Shown: one piece after another, positions 53,471 to 61,835 of the stretch
Layout of the letters: the number at the start of each line of letters is the position of its first letter
Numbering within the stretch: position 1 is the stretch's first letter
NCBI RefSeq assembly: GCF_017948595.1
Contig: NZ_JAGFBV010000002.1
Coordinates: forward strand, 186,001-250,000
Length of the DNA: 64,000 bases
Reading direction: 5' to 3'
DNA from: Flavobacterium geliluteum
Lineage (GTDB): Bacteria; Bacteroidota; Bacteroidia; Flavobacteriales; Flavobacteriaceae
Made by a program: the position numbers and the translations under genes
The notes under the pieces: generated by a model
The model's input: only the letters and a program-made list of their open reading frames with translations
Database searches by the model: none
Told to the model about the DNA's origin: nothing

Positions 53471-54118
53471 ATGTTCGAATTTTTAAGATTTTATATTGTT
53501 TATTTAGTCGTACTCTCCGGGATTATTGGCTTACTTTCATGGCATAAACTTCCTTCCAGAAAAGCTAAATTCTTGGTGATTCTAATTTGGTTTTCTGCTG
53601 TAATAGAGAAAGTTGGCTATTATTTTACCGAGTGGACAGGCCTGTTAAACTATCCTGTATTCAATTTTTACATGCTCGTTAGTTTTTGTGCTTATATCAT
53701 ACTTTTAAGGAGTCTTTTATCAAAAATAAAATATCGCATGATAGCGCTGCTTAGTTTGATACTATTTTTACTTTCCTTTTTTATAAATATTGTATACGTC
53801 AAAGAGTACCTAAACCACTCCTATACTTACAGTTACGCAACTGGCGTATTGCTTATTATGATATTATCTTGCTTGTATTTGGTAGAAATCTTTAATTCGG
53901 AGAAAATATTAAATTTTAAAAAATCGGTCTTTTTTTGGTACATATTAGGCATATTAGTTTTTCATGTACCTTTTTTGCCTTTCATGCTTGCTTTAAACTG
54001 TTTTTTGATCAAACAAGACGAATCTGTTTTTAGTTTAGTCGTATTTATTTTAAATGTTTTGGCCCACAGCTGCTATATTACCGGATTCTTATGGAGCGAA
54101 AAGAAATACAATTATTAG
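53471..54118 (+). CDS. Multi-pass membrane protein (about seven helices) upstream of a histidine kinase
   Basis: The 215-aa protein is almost wholly hydrophobic, with about seven segments (FYIVYLVVLSGIIGLLSW, MIALLSLILFLLSFFINIVY, FFWYILGILVFHVPFLPFML among them). It lies 6 bp after the 152-aa gene and overlaps the kinase gene by 28 bp, so translation is probably coupled. A membrane sensor or partner for the single-helix kinase is a reasonable inference, since that kinase has no input domain of its own. Confidence 0.78.
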   Translation: MFEFLRFYIVYLVVLSGIIGLLSWHKLPSRKAKFLVILIWFSAVIEKVGYYFTEWTGLLNYPVFNFYMLVSFCAYIILLRSLLSKIKYRMIALLSLILFLLSFFINIVYVKEYLNHSYTYSYATGVLLIMILSCLYLVEIFNSEKILNFKKSVFFWYILGILVFHVPFLPFMLALNCFLIKQDESVFSLVVFILNVLAHSCYITGFLWSEKKYNY

Positions 54119-54876
54119 TTATTTCGTTAGGTATTGTTTTTTTAACTTTACTCATAATTCTGCTTGTCATATTCTTTTATTTTTTGAAAAAGAAAAACAA
54201 TTATTTGGTCGAAAAAATGGAATCAGAACTCTATTTTCAATCCGAATTAATTAAGACAAGAATAGAGATTAAAGACCAGACCCTGAGCGAAATCAGTAAG
54301 GAACTGCACGATAATATAGGCCAAATTGTTTCTGTGGGCATTATGCATCTCAACATGTATCTGGACAGCGGAAAACCTGTACAGGTGAATGAATTACATG
54401 ATTTGAAAAAAATACTCGCCAAATCACTAGACGAAATTCGGATTTTGTCCCGAATCATCAACAAAGATAATTTACTGCAAAGCAATTTTATAGAAGCGAT
54501 CAAGCAAGATTTAGAACGTATAAAAAAACTAAAAAACATTCAATACAATTATAATCTTACGGGAGAAATCCCTGAGATTAGCCAAGAACATGATTTGTTT
54601 ATTTACCGAATTTTTCAGGAAGCACTGCACAACAGCCTCAAACATTCGCACAGTAATTTATTTGAAGTAAATATTCATACCACCGATACCGTTTTTCTTC
54701 TGGAAATAAAAGACTTCGGTATTGGTTATGACACAAGCCAGATCAACGCTGGATTGGGGTTGAGCAACATGAAATTAAGAGCCCGATTAATTGACGCTAA
54801 CTTAATAATGCAGTCAGATTCGTCAGGAACAACCGTAACTTTAGAATACTTTTTAAGCAAAACCAATGAAACCTAG
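54091..54876 (+). CDS. NarX/DegS-type sensor histidine kinase
   Basis: The 261-aa protein has one membrane helix (about 8-32), a short coiled coil, a HisKA_3-type dimerisation motif ISKELHDNIGQ with His73, and an ATPase domain (RIFQEALHNSLKHSHSN, KDFGIGYDTS, GLGLSNMKLRA). It has no periplasmic sensor domain. It overlaps the membrane protein upstream by 28 bp and the regulator downstream by 11 bp, so the three are co-expressed. It likely phosphorylates the NarL-type regulator and may control the divergent cassette. Confidence 0.9.
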   Translation: MERKEIQLLVISLGIVFLTLLIILLVIFFYFLKKKNNYLVEKMESELYFQSELIKTRIEIKDQTLSEISKELHDNIGQIVSVGIMHLNMYLDSGKPVQVNELHDLKKILAKSLDEIRILSRIINKDNLLQSNFIEAIKQDLERIKKLKNIQYNYNLTGEIPEISQEHDLFIYRIFQEALHNSLKHSHSNLFEVNIHTTDTVFLLEIKDFGIGYDTSQINAGLGLSNMKLRARLIDANLIMQSDSSGTTVTLEYFLSKTNET

Positions 54877-55516
54877 TACTAAAAACAAAATTATTATTGT
54901 AGATGATCATCAGTTATTTTCGCAATCTTTAGAACTGCTCATCAATAGTTTTAAAGATTTTGAAGTGATCAATCGTTTCGAAAACGGCAAAGTATTTCTT
55001 TCTTACCTGCAGGAGCAACCAGATGCAGAAGTAGACTTGATTTTATTAGATGTTAACATGCCCGTTTTAGACGGCGTAAGCACCATGAAATGGATAAAAG
55101 AAAACAGACCCGATCTTAAAGTGATTGCGCTCTCTGTAAATGATGATGAAGAAATTATTATCAAAATGATTACCAATGGCGCCAAAGGGTATTTACTAAA
55201 AGATACCTCGCCAGAAATCTTCAAAGAAGCGATCATTTCTGTCATCGAAAAAGGCTTTTATTTTACCGAGTTAGTCTCAGGCATGCTCGTTAAGAAAGCC
55301 AATGATGACTCGAAAAAAATCAATTTGAAAGAAAAAGAAATTGTTTTTATAAAACATGCCTGCACCGAAAAAACCTATAAAGAAATCGCCTCAGAAATGT
55401 GTTTAAGTCCGAAAACAATCGATGGATACCGGGAATGTTTGTTTGATAAACTCGAAATCAAAACCCGAATTGGGCTGGTCTTGTACGCCATCAAACACAA
55501 AATTGTCTTGGTATAA
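54866..55516 (+). CDS. NarL/LuxR-type response regulator
   Basis: The 216-aa protein's receiver domain has DD at 13-14, phospho-acceptor Asp62 in LILLDVNMPVLDG and Lys in KGYLLKDTS. A LuxR-type helix-turn-helix (about 148-212; LKEKEIVFIKHACTEKTYKEI, SPKTIDGYRECLFDKLEI) follows. It overlaps the kinase gene by 11 bp. It is the likely DNA-binding output for the divergent promoter region at 52735-53005. Confidence 0.92.
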   Translation: MKPSTKNKIIIVDDHQLFSQSLELLINSFKDFEVINRFENGKVFLSYLQEQPDAEVDLILLDVNMPVLDGVSTMKWIKENRPDLKVIALSVNDDEEIIIKMITNGAKGYLLKDTSPEIFKEAIISVIEKGFYFTELVSGMLVKKANDDSKKINLKEKEIVFIKHACTEKTYKEIASEMCLSPKTIDGYRECLFDKLEIKTRIGLVLYAIKHKIVLV

Positions 55517-55538
55517 AGCTTTTATCTGATGCTTTTTT
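55515..55538 (+). terminator. Possible weak terminator after the NarL-type regulator
   Basis: AAAGC and GCTTT form a 5-bp stem with an 11-nt loop, followed by TTT, directly at the regulator stop codon. Weak; the hairpins at 55654-55730 may serve instead. Confidence 0.35.
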
Positions 55539-55653
55539 GCCCTTTACACCTCTTTCCTATGCTATTTTATAGCCTTTACTTTGCGGGTTTCTGCGCCCGT
55601 ACGCTAATTCCTATCTTGTACTCCTCTATATCCGTGTATATCATAAGGTAACC

Positions 55654-55730
55654 CTAGAAGGTTTCAAAACTTTCTAGTTATGGCTTTTATTACAATTAAT
55701 ACCTACAAGGTCAAAAAAGACCTTGCAGGA
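55654..55730. repeat. Two short intergenic hairpins
   Basis: CTAGAAGGTTT...CTTTCTAG (55654-55677) and CTACAAGGTC-AAAAAA-GACCTTGCAG (55703-55728) are imperfect palindromes of the AAGGT/ACCTT type often scattered between genes in flavobacteria (from memory). They lie within the 711-bp gap between the regulator and the polyketide operon and carry no gene. Confidence 0.55.
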
Positions 55731-55752
55731 ATTCCAATTGCTTCTTAGAAAC

Positions 55753-55983
55753 GTAAAACTTTACGTCCGTCATGCGAAATTTCACGTCAGTGATGTGAAA
55801 CTTTACGTCTAACATTTGAAATTTAACGTCAGCGATGTGAAATTTTACGTCTGACATGTCAAATTTCACGTCAGCGATGTGAAACTTTACGTCTAACATT
55901 TGAAATTTCACGTCAGCGATGTAAAACTTTACGTCTAGCATGTGAAATTTCACGTCCATGATGTGAAATTTTACGTATGTAAT
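55753..55983. repeat. Array of eleven 21-bp palindromic tandem repeats
   Basis: There are eleven contiguous 21-bp units of the form GTGAAATTTCACGTCAGCGAT. Forms with TTTCACGTC-AGCGAT and CTTTACGTC-TAACAT alternate. Most units hold the dyad GTGAAA-TTTCAC or a near version. The frame stays open on the minus strand only because 21 is a multiple of three (repeated DVKFHIA), and I do not call it a gene. There are no spacers, so it is not CRISPR. The 21-bp period puts each dyad on the same face of the helix. Confidence 0.9.
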
Positions 55984-56106
55984 GCTAAACACTGAGTATG
56001 ACCTTATTTTGTTCTGAAATAAAACTCAAAATATGATGCAATACTGATACATTTTGTTTTGGATTACTAATCGCTATATCCCTTAGATTTTGACTACTGT
56101 AGTTAT

Positions 56107-56142
56107 CATTTTATAAGGGCAATAAAAGCACTTTATAAAATG
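56107..56142. promoter_or_regulatory. Inverted repeat upstream of the polyketide operon
   Basis: A perfect 10-bp inverted repeat CATTTTATAA / TTATAAAATG has a 16-nt spacer and ends 85 bp before the first ATG at 56228. It may be an operator. It is AT-rich, so chance occurrence cannot be excluded. Confidence 0.4.
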
Positions 56143-56227
56143 TATAAGATCTAGATTTTTATCAAAAACACATAATAATCTTACGTAAAGCACACTTTAT
56201 TGAGATTTTATCACTAAATTGGTAGGT

Positions 56228-57355
56228 ATGAAAACAAATTGTGATGTGCTGATTATTGGCGGCGGACTTGCCGGTTTAACCAGCGCCATAAATTTATCTA
56301 AAAAAGGCTTAGAGGTAATCCTGATAGAAAAATCAGCTTATCCGCGGCACAAGGTATGCGGTGAATATATTTCGAACGAAATTTTGCCGTACCTCAGCTG
56401 GCTTGGTGCAGATGTATCAGAATTACGTCCTACGACTATCACCAGATTTGAATTTACTTCCGGTAATGGAAAAACAGTAACCGCAAAACTTCCTTTAGGA
56501 GGATTTGGCATTAGCCGATATGCGCTTGATGATTTTTTATATCAAAAAGCATTGGCAAACAACTGTAACGTTATAAAAGATACTGTTACGGATATTTCTT
56601 TTGGCAATGACAGTTTTACGGTAAGCACTTCAGACCAAATTTTGACTGCCAAAATAGTCTTGGGCGCTTTTGGCAAACGATCTAATATTGATCAAGTTTT
56701 GGAACGGGATTTTATTAGTAAAAAATCGCCCTGGCTGGCTGTTAAGGCACATTATTCGGGTAAATTTGATCATGATCTCGTGGCTTTGCACAACTTCAAA
56801 GGCGGTTATTGCGGCGTTTCTAAGGTTGAAGATGATAGCATCAATATTTGTTATCTGGCCGATTATGCCACCTTTAAAAAATATAAAAATATCGAGGAGT
56901 ATCAGCAAAATGTGCTGTACAAAAACAAAAACCTGAAAGCTATTTTTGAAAACAGTACCCTTCTTTTTGAAAAACCACTCACGATAAGCCAAATTTCTTT
57001 TGATAAAAAACAGCCTGTAGAAAATCACATTCTGATGATTGGCGATACTGCAGGCCTGATTCATCCGCTGTGTGGTAACGGAATGGCAATGGCGATACAC
57101 GCTGCCAAAATAGCATCAGAACTGGTGCTGGAGTATTACAACGGTGAGATAACCTCTCGAGAATCATTAGAAAAAAAATATAAAAAGGAATGGAATACGC
57201 ATTTTGGCAAAAGAGTACGCATGGGTAGAATTCTGGCTCAACTACTTAAAAATAAAATCATCACCAACCAATTGGTCGGACTATTGGCATCATTACCATC
57301 ACTACTCCCTAAAATTATCAAACAAACGCACGGAAAACCAATAGCAATAAATTAA
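56228..57355 (+). CDS. FAD-dependent oxidoreductase (geranylgeranyl-reductase/hydroxylase type)
   Basis: The protein has 375 aa from the ATG at 56228; a TTG three codons earlier is less likely. The FAD fold begins CDVLIIGGGLAGLTSAINLSKKG with the GxGxxG dinucleotide motif, followed by PRHKVCGEYIS typical of geranylgeranyl-reductase-like and phenol-hydroxylase-like flavoproteins. GDTAGLIHPLCGNGMAMA near residue 275 is the second FAD motif. It is the first gene of a seven-gene polyketide operon. By analogy with Streptomyces SrsC it may hydroxylate the resorcinol ring to a quinone; reduction of a polyene chain is the alternative. Confidence 0.85.
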   Translation: MKTNCDVLIIGGGLAGLTSAINLSKKGLEVILIEKSAYPRHKVCGEYISNEILPYLSWLGADVSELRPTTITRFEFTSGNGKTVTAKLPLGGFGISRYALDDFLYQKALANNCNVIKDTVTDISFGNDSFTVSTSDQILTAKIVLGAFGKRSNIDQVLERDFISKKSPWLAVKAHYSGKFDHDLVALHNFKGGYCGVSKVEDDSINICYLADYATFKKYKNIEEYQQNVLYKNKNLKAIFENSTLLFEKPLTISQISFDKKQPVENHILMIGDTAGLIHPLCGNGMAMAIHAAKIASELVLEYYNGEITSRESLEKKYKKEWNTHFGKRVRMGRILAQLLKNKIITNQLVGLLASLPSLLPKIIKQTHGKPIAIN

Positions 57356-58069
57356 ATGGATATAAGTACCCAATACAGAACTCAGGAAACTGAGATAATG
57401 GATGATTTTTTGCTTGAAGGCGAAGAATTACGTGCTGCACTAGACCAAATTGCCAACATTAATCAGTTGCTGGGTGGCAACCACATTACTTTGAATGGAG
57501 TAAAAAAATTATTAAAAAAAACAGATATTACCAAAACAATCGTGATTGCAGATATTGGCTGCGGCAACGGAGACATGCTGCGCATGCTCGCACAATACGG
57601 ACTAAAGCATACTATAAACTTTAAACTGATCGGCATCGATGCAAATGAATATACGGTAAACTATGCCAAAACCCTCTCGGATGAATATTCAAACATAGAA
57701 TATGCATGTGTTGATATTTTTAGTGAAGATTTTAAGGCCATACAATATGACATTGTTTTGTGTACACTTACCCTGCACCATTTTACCAATGAGCAGATAT
57801 TAAATATAATCACTATCTTTAGTACTAATGCAACAACCGGAATCATAGTCAACGATTTGCATCGAAGCAAATTGGCTTACAGACTTTTTGAGATAGTTTG
57901 CACTATTTTTAACCTCAATAGGATGTCCCGAGAAGATGGACTGGTTTCTATTTTGAGAGGCTTTAAGAAAACCGAATTAGAGGAGTTTTCTAAAAAATTA
58001 AATCTAAAAAACTATACCATATACTGGAAATGGGCTTTTCGCTACCAATGGATAATTACAAAAAAATGA
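57356..58069 (+). CDS. Class I SAM-dependent methyltransferase
   Basis: The 237-aa protein has a SAM-binding motif VIADIGCGNGDMLRML near residue 60, GIDANEYTVNYA for the ribose-binding acid, and DIVLCTLTLHHFTNEQ near 135. It starts directly at the stop of the FAD gene and its stop overlaps the next gene (ATGA). Between the oxidoreductase and a type III polyketide synthase, it is likely to O- or C-methylate the phenolic product, as SrsB does in Streptomyces; substrate not proven. Confidence 0.87.
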   Translation: MDISTQYRTQETEIMDDFLLEGEELRAALDQIANINQLLGGNHITLNGVKKLLKKTDITKTIVIADIGCGNGDMLRMLAQYGLKHTINFKLIGIDANEYTVNYAKTLSDEYSNIEYACVDIFSEDFKAIQYDIVLCTLTLHHFTNEQILNIITIFSTNATTGIIVNDLHRSKLAYRLFEIVCTIFNLNRMSREDGLVSILRGFKKTELEEFSKKLNLKNYTIYWKWAFRYQWIITKK

Positions 58070-59118
58070 GTGTAAAAATAGTAACGGTTGCCAAGCAACT
58101 ACCAAAATATTCGCGCACCACAAACGATATACTTCCGCTTTTGGATGGATGGCTTGATGGAAAAGAAGAACGCTTTATAAAAAAAGTAAAAAAGATTTTC
58201 GAGGGCGCAGCTGTAGACCAACGTTACTCGATAATGGATCCCGCAGAGGTTTTTACAGCGACTTCGTTTGAAGATAAAAATGATATTTACACCAGAGAAG
58301 TCATTATTCTGGGAGAACAAGTACTAGAGAAAGCACTTAAAAAAGCAGGTTGGGATCCTACAACACTGGATTATATTATCACGGTAAGCTGCACCGGCAT
58401 CATGATCCCCTCATTAGATGCTTACCTTATCAATAAAATGAAACTGAAACAGGATATAGTGCGCCTCCCCGTAACAGAAATGGGTTGTGCCGCAGGAATA
58501 TCGGGCATCTTGTATGCTAAAAACTTTTTGAAATCTAATCCGGATAAACGAGCAGCAGTCATTGCGGTGGAGTCTCCAACAGCAACATTTCAGCTTGATG
58601 ATTTTTCGATGCCTAATATTGTCAGTGCGGCTATTTTTGGCGATGGAGCCGCCTGTTGTCTTTTGTCATCGTATGAAGAGGACAAGGGTCCAGAAATAAT
58701 TGACGAACAAATGTATCATTTTTATGATGCCGAACACATGATGGGCTTTAAGCTAACTAACAGTGGTTTACAAATGGTTTTGGATATTGAAGTTCCGGAC
58801 ACTATCGCCTCTCATTTTGGAGCTATTATTCATCCTTTCTTGCAACAAAACAATCTTGAAATCGCAGACATAAACCATATGATATTTCATCCCGGCGGAA
58901 AAAAAATAATCACAACAGTAGAGTCGCTGTTCTCGGGATTAGGCAAAAATATTGATGATACCAAAGAAGTTCTTAAGCGATACGGAAACATGTCGAGTGC
59001 AACTGTTTTGTACGTTTTAGAGCGCATCATGGATCGCAATCCGAAATCTGGCGAGAGAGGATTAATGTTAAGCTTTGGTCCCGGATTTTCGGCACAACGG
59101 GTTTTATTACAATGGTAA
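58066..59118 (+). CDS. Type III polyketide synthase (chalcone/stilbene synthase family)
   Basis: The protein has 350 aa from the ATG at 58066, which overlaps the methyltransferase stop in ATGA; an in-frame ATG at 58030 lies inside that gene and is less likely. The catalytic triad is complete: Cys141 in TEMGCAAGISG, His275 in MIFHPGGKK and Asn308 in RYGNMSSATV, with the C-terminal GPGFSAQRVLLQW. The family condenses an acyl starter with malonyl-CoA units to give alkylpyrones, alkylresorcinols or phloroglucinols. The co-encoded ACP, ketosynthase and dehydratase suggest an ACP-bound or dedicated fatty starter. Confidence 0.93.
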   Translation: MSVKIVTVAKQLPKYSRTTNDILPLLDGWLDGKEERFIKKVKKIFEGAAVDQRYSIMDPAEVFTATSFEDKNDIYTREVIILGEQVLEKALKKAGWDPTTLDYIITVSCTGIMIPSLDAYLINKMKLKQDIVRLPVTEMGCAAGISGILYAKNFLKSNPDKRAAVIAVESPTATFQLDDFSMPNIVSAAIFGDGAACCLLSSYEEDKGPEIIDEQMYHFYDAEHMMGFKLTNSGLQMVLDIEVPDTIASHFGAIIHPFLQQNNLEIADINHMIFHPGGKKIITTVESLFSGLGKNIDDTKEVLKRYGNMSSATVLYVLERIMDRNPKSGERGLMLSFGPGFSAQRVLLQW

Positions 59119-59137
59119 TTTTTCAGAAAAACAAATT

Positions 59138-59575
59138 ATGGAATTGACCGATATTATAGCCAAATTGCCTTATAGCGAGCCCTTTTTATTTGTAGACGAA
59201 ATAGTAGCTGCAGATGAAAACGGAATTACGGGCACTTATACCTTTAGAGAAGATTTATATTTTTATAAAGGACATTTTAAAGGGAATCCTGTCACTCCGG
59301 GTGTAATTCTCACCGAAACGATGGCTCAGATTGGCATGGTTTGCCTTGGTATTTATTTATTGAATGATGCTGCAAAAGAAGATACCGTGATAGCGTTTAC
59401 ATCGGCAGATATGCAGTTTTTAAAACGTGTATATCCTAATGAAAAAGTAACAGTAACTTCTCAAAAAACATTTTTCAGATTCGGCAAACTTAAATGCAAT
59501 GTTGTGATGAAAAACGAGGCGGGACAAGAAGTTTGTAAAGGTATTGTTGCGGGTATGATTACTACAAAATTATGA
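59138..59575 (+). CDS. FabZ-like (3R)-hydroxyacyl-ACP dehydratase, hotdog fold
   Basis: The protein has 145 aa from the ATG at 59138; an earlier in-frame start lies inside the synthase gene. YKGHFKGNPVTPGVILTE matches the FabZ/FabA active-site helix (GHFPxxPVxPG), with His46 and Glu60 as the catalytic pair. It probably dehydrates an acyl-ACP intermediate made by the neighbouring ketosynthase, giving an unsaturated starter chain. Its stop overlaps the next start (ATGA). Confidence 0.87.
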   Translation: MELTDIIAKLPYSEPFLFVDEIVAADENGITGTYTFREDLYFYKGHFKGNPVTPGVILTETMAQIGMVCLGIYLLNDAAKEDTVIAFTSADMQFLKRVYPNEKVTVTSQKTFFRFGKLKCNVVMKNEAGQEVCKGIVAGMITTKL

Positions 59576-60846
59576 AAAAGCGTGTCGTAATAACAGGTTT
59601 GGGAGTCGCTGCTCCTAACGGAGTGGGAATTCCTGCATTTACTGATGCCCTAAAAAACAGCGTATCAGGAATTCGTCATCATGCACAATTACAGGCGCTG
59701 CAGTTTTCTTGTCAGATAGCGGGTCAACCCCAAATATCAGACGAACTTAAAAATCAATATTTTACAGAACTTGAATTACGCGGTTTTAATAGCACGGGTA
59801 TTTTGTACGGCGTAATAGCTGGAATAGAAGCTTGGACAAATGCAGGATTGACAATCGAAACTAATAACGAACCGGATTGGCATAGCGGTACCATCTTTGG
59901 ATCTGGGACTTCGGGCATAGATAAATTTCGCGAAAGCATTTATAAAATAGATGATTTGCAAACCCGCAGGCTTGGTAGTACCGTTGTGGCTCAGACGATG
60001 AACAGCGGTATTAGTGCGTATCTTGGCGGTAAACTGGGGCTTGGCAATCAGGTAACAACAAATTCCTCGGCTTGTGCAACGGGTACCGAAGCTATCATGA
60101 TGGCCTATGATCGTATACAATCCGGGCAAGCAAAACGCATCCTTGCGGGAAGCACCGGCGATAGCGGTCCGTATATTTGGGCAGGATTTGATGCGCTTCG
60201 CGTATGCAGTTCAAAATACAACGATACTCCTGAGCTAGGTTCTCGTCCTATGAGTGCGAGCTCGGCTGGGTTTGTACCCGGCAGTGGCGCGGGAGCATTG
60301 GTCGTAGAAGAACTGGAAACTGCCCTAAAACGAGGTGCTACGATTTATGCTGAAATATTGGGTGGTAATGTAAACTCTGGCGGGCAGCGAGGCACTGGCA
60401 GCATGACCGCACCAAACAGTGAGGCGGTACAACAATGCATCAAAAATGCGCTGCGCAATGCCGGCATTTCTGCGAATGATATTGATGCTATAAACGGTCA
60501 TCTTACGGCAACCACAAAAGATAGTCTGGAGATTGAAAACTGGACCAAAGCATTGAACAGAAGCGGCAATGATTTTCCGTATATCAATTCCCTAAAAAGC
60601 ATGACAGGTCATTGCCTTAGTGCTGCCGGCAGTATCGAAAGTGTAGCCAGCGTTTTGCAACTTCATGAAGGCTTTATATTTGCTAATACCAATTGTGATG
60701 ACCTTCATCCCGAAATTGGTTCACAGATTGATCCGACAAAAGTAATTTTAAAAACGATTTATTCGCAACCCAATATAATTGCAAAAGCAAGTTTTGGTTT
60801 TGGCGATGTAAATGCGTGTATACTATTTAAAAAATTTGATAATTAA
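59572..60846 (+). CDS. Beta-ketoacyl-ACP synthase (KAS II/FabF-like)
   Basis: The 424-aa protein has the KAS triad: Cys168 in TTNSSACATGTEA, His310 in INGHLTATTKDSLE and His347 in KSMTGHCLSAAGS. The usual GT after the first His is LT here, a mild variation. It should elongate acyl chains on the adjacent ACP. No ketoreductase is encoded in the operon, so reduction would come from the housekeeping FabG, or the enzyme makes one dedicated extension. Confidence 0.92.
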   Translation: MKKRVVITGLGVAAPNGVGIPAFTDALKNSVSGIRHHAQLQALQFSCQIAGQPQISDELKNQYFTELELRGFNSTGILYGVIAGIEAWTNAGLTIETNNEPDWHSGTIFGSGTSGIDKFRESIYKIDDLQTRRLGSTVVAQTMNSGISAYLGGKLGLGNQVTTNSSACATGTEAIMMAYDRIQSGQAKRILAGSTGDSGPYIWAGFDALRVCSSKYNDTPELGSRPMSASSAGFVPGSGAGALVVEELETALKRGATIYAEILGGNVNSGGQRGTGSMTAPNSEAVQQCIKNALRNAGISANDIDAINGHLTATTKDSLEIENWTKALNRSGNDFPYINSLKSMTGHCLSAAGSIESVASVLQLHEGFIFANTNCDDLHPEIGSQIDPTKVILKTIYSQPNIIAKASFGFGDVNACILFKKFDN

Positions 60847-60851
60847 TTTAT

Positions 60852-61106
60852 ATGAATAAAGAAGAACTTATTTCGAAACTAAAAGTAATCATAAAGCCTT
60901 ATACAACAAACACCGAAGCTTATGACAATCTCACGGAAGACACTGATTTTATTAATGATCTAAACATTAATTCTGCCAATCTTGTTGATATTGTATTGGA
61001 TATTGAAGAGGCTTTTGATGTGGTAATCGATAATACAGATATGGAGCGCATGCTTGATGTTAAAACCTCTGTAGAAATCATCGAAACCAAACTGGCTGCA
61101 AAATGA
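60852..61106 (+). CDS. Acyl carrier protein
   Basis: The 84-aa acidic four-helix protein has DLNINSANLVDIVLDIEEAF; Ser41 is the expected phosphopantetheine site, although the usual DSL is NSA here. It lies 5 bp after the ketosynthase and overlaps the transferase gene by 4 bp. It is dedicated to this pathway by location. Confidence 0.9.
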   Translation: MNKEELISKLKVIIKPYTTNTEAYDNLTEDTDFINDLNINSANLVDIVLDIEEAFDVVIDNTDMERMLDVKTSVEIIETKLAAK

Positions 61107-61609
61107 TTGGCAATGATGTTATAGATCTTTTACAATCGCGCCAAGAAAGCAATTGGCAGCGTAAAGGTTTTATAAACAAAATTTTTACCGATGATGAACA
61201 AATAATCATATCAAATAGTTCTGATCCAGAAATTATGGTATGGGTGCTTTGGAGCATGAAAGAAGCGGCTTATAAAATTTACAACAGACAAACCAAAATC
61301 AGAGCCTATATTCCTAAAAAACTGATCTGTAGCATTAAGACTTATAAGAACAGTTCTGTAAAAGGTTTAGTGTTTTGTGATGAAAATATATATCACACAA
61401 AAACAATGCTTTCTAAGGACATTATTCATACTCTGGCAGCTGCTTCCTTAGAAGATTTAAATTGTATAATTGAAATTGAAAACAAAGATATTGTTAAAGA
61501 TAAGTATGGAATTCCTTATCTGAATGCTTATCCTGAAAATACATCGCAGAATGTCTCTATTAGCCATCATGGCCGGTTTGAAAAAGTGGTAACTATTAGA
61601 AACTTTTGA
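61103..61609 (+). CDS. 4'-phosphopantetheinyl transferase superfamily protein
   Basis: The 168-aa protein begins MIGNDVIDLLQSRQ, with the Asp-containing motif of this superfamily. WSMKEAAYKIYN near residue 50 is the Mg-binding WxxKEA(xxK) signature. It should load the phosphopantetheine arm onto the ACP encoded directly upstream. It is the last gene of the operon; a terminator follows. Confidence 0.87.
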   Translation: MIGNDVIDLLQSRQESNWQRKGFINKIFTDDEQIIISNSSDPEIMVWVLWSMKEAAYKIYNRQTKIRAYIPKKLICSIKTYKNSSVKGLVFCDENIYHTKTMLSKDIIHTLAAASLEDLNCIIEIENKDIVKDKYGIPYLNAYPENTSQNVSISHHGRFEKVVTIRNF

Positions 61610-61681
61610 ACGTTTATACTACGAAGATATTTTAAAAAAATGCAATAAAAAAAGCAGGTCTGAAAACGCAGATGATCTTAG

Positions 61682-61730
61682 ATCAGGCTATTGAGTTTGA
61701 ACAGCTGACAATCTGTTGCTTGATTTTTTA
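61682..61730 (+). terminator. Terminator of the polyketide operon
   Basis: ATCAGGC (61682-61688) pairs with GCTTGAT (61718-61724, one G-U). Inside is a second stem AACAG/CTGTT. Six or more T follow. It lies about 75 bp after the transferase stop. Confidence 0.6.
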
Positions 61731-61835
61731 AATTATAATACAACTCCATTGAAATTATAAAACATTCATTTGAATTTCTATAACACCATTGGCTCAAATT
61801 AATGATATTTTCGTAGAAAACTAAATCTACCACCG

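Noticed and set aside
55753..55983. CRISPR array
   Set aside because: Units are contiguous 21-mers without unique spacers, and no cas genes are present.
55711..55992. 93-aa minus-strand ORF of repeated DVKFHIA
   Set aside because: It is the 21-bp DNA repeat read in a frame that stays open because 21 is divisible by three; no signal, domain or neighbours support a gene.
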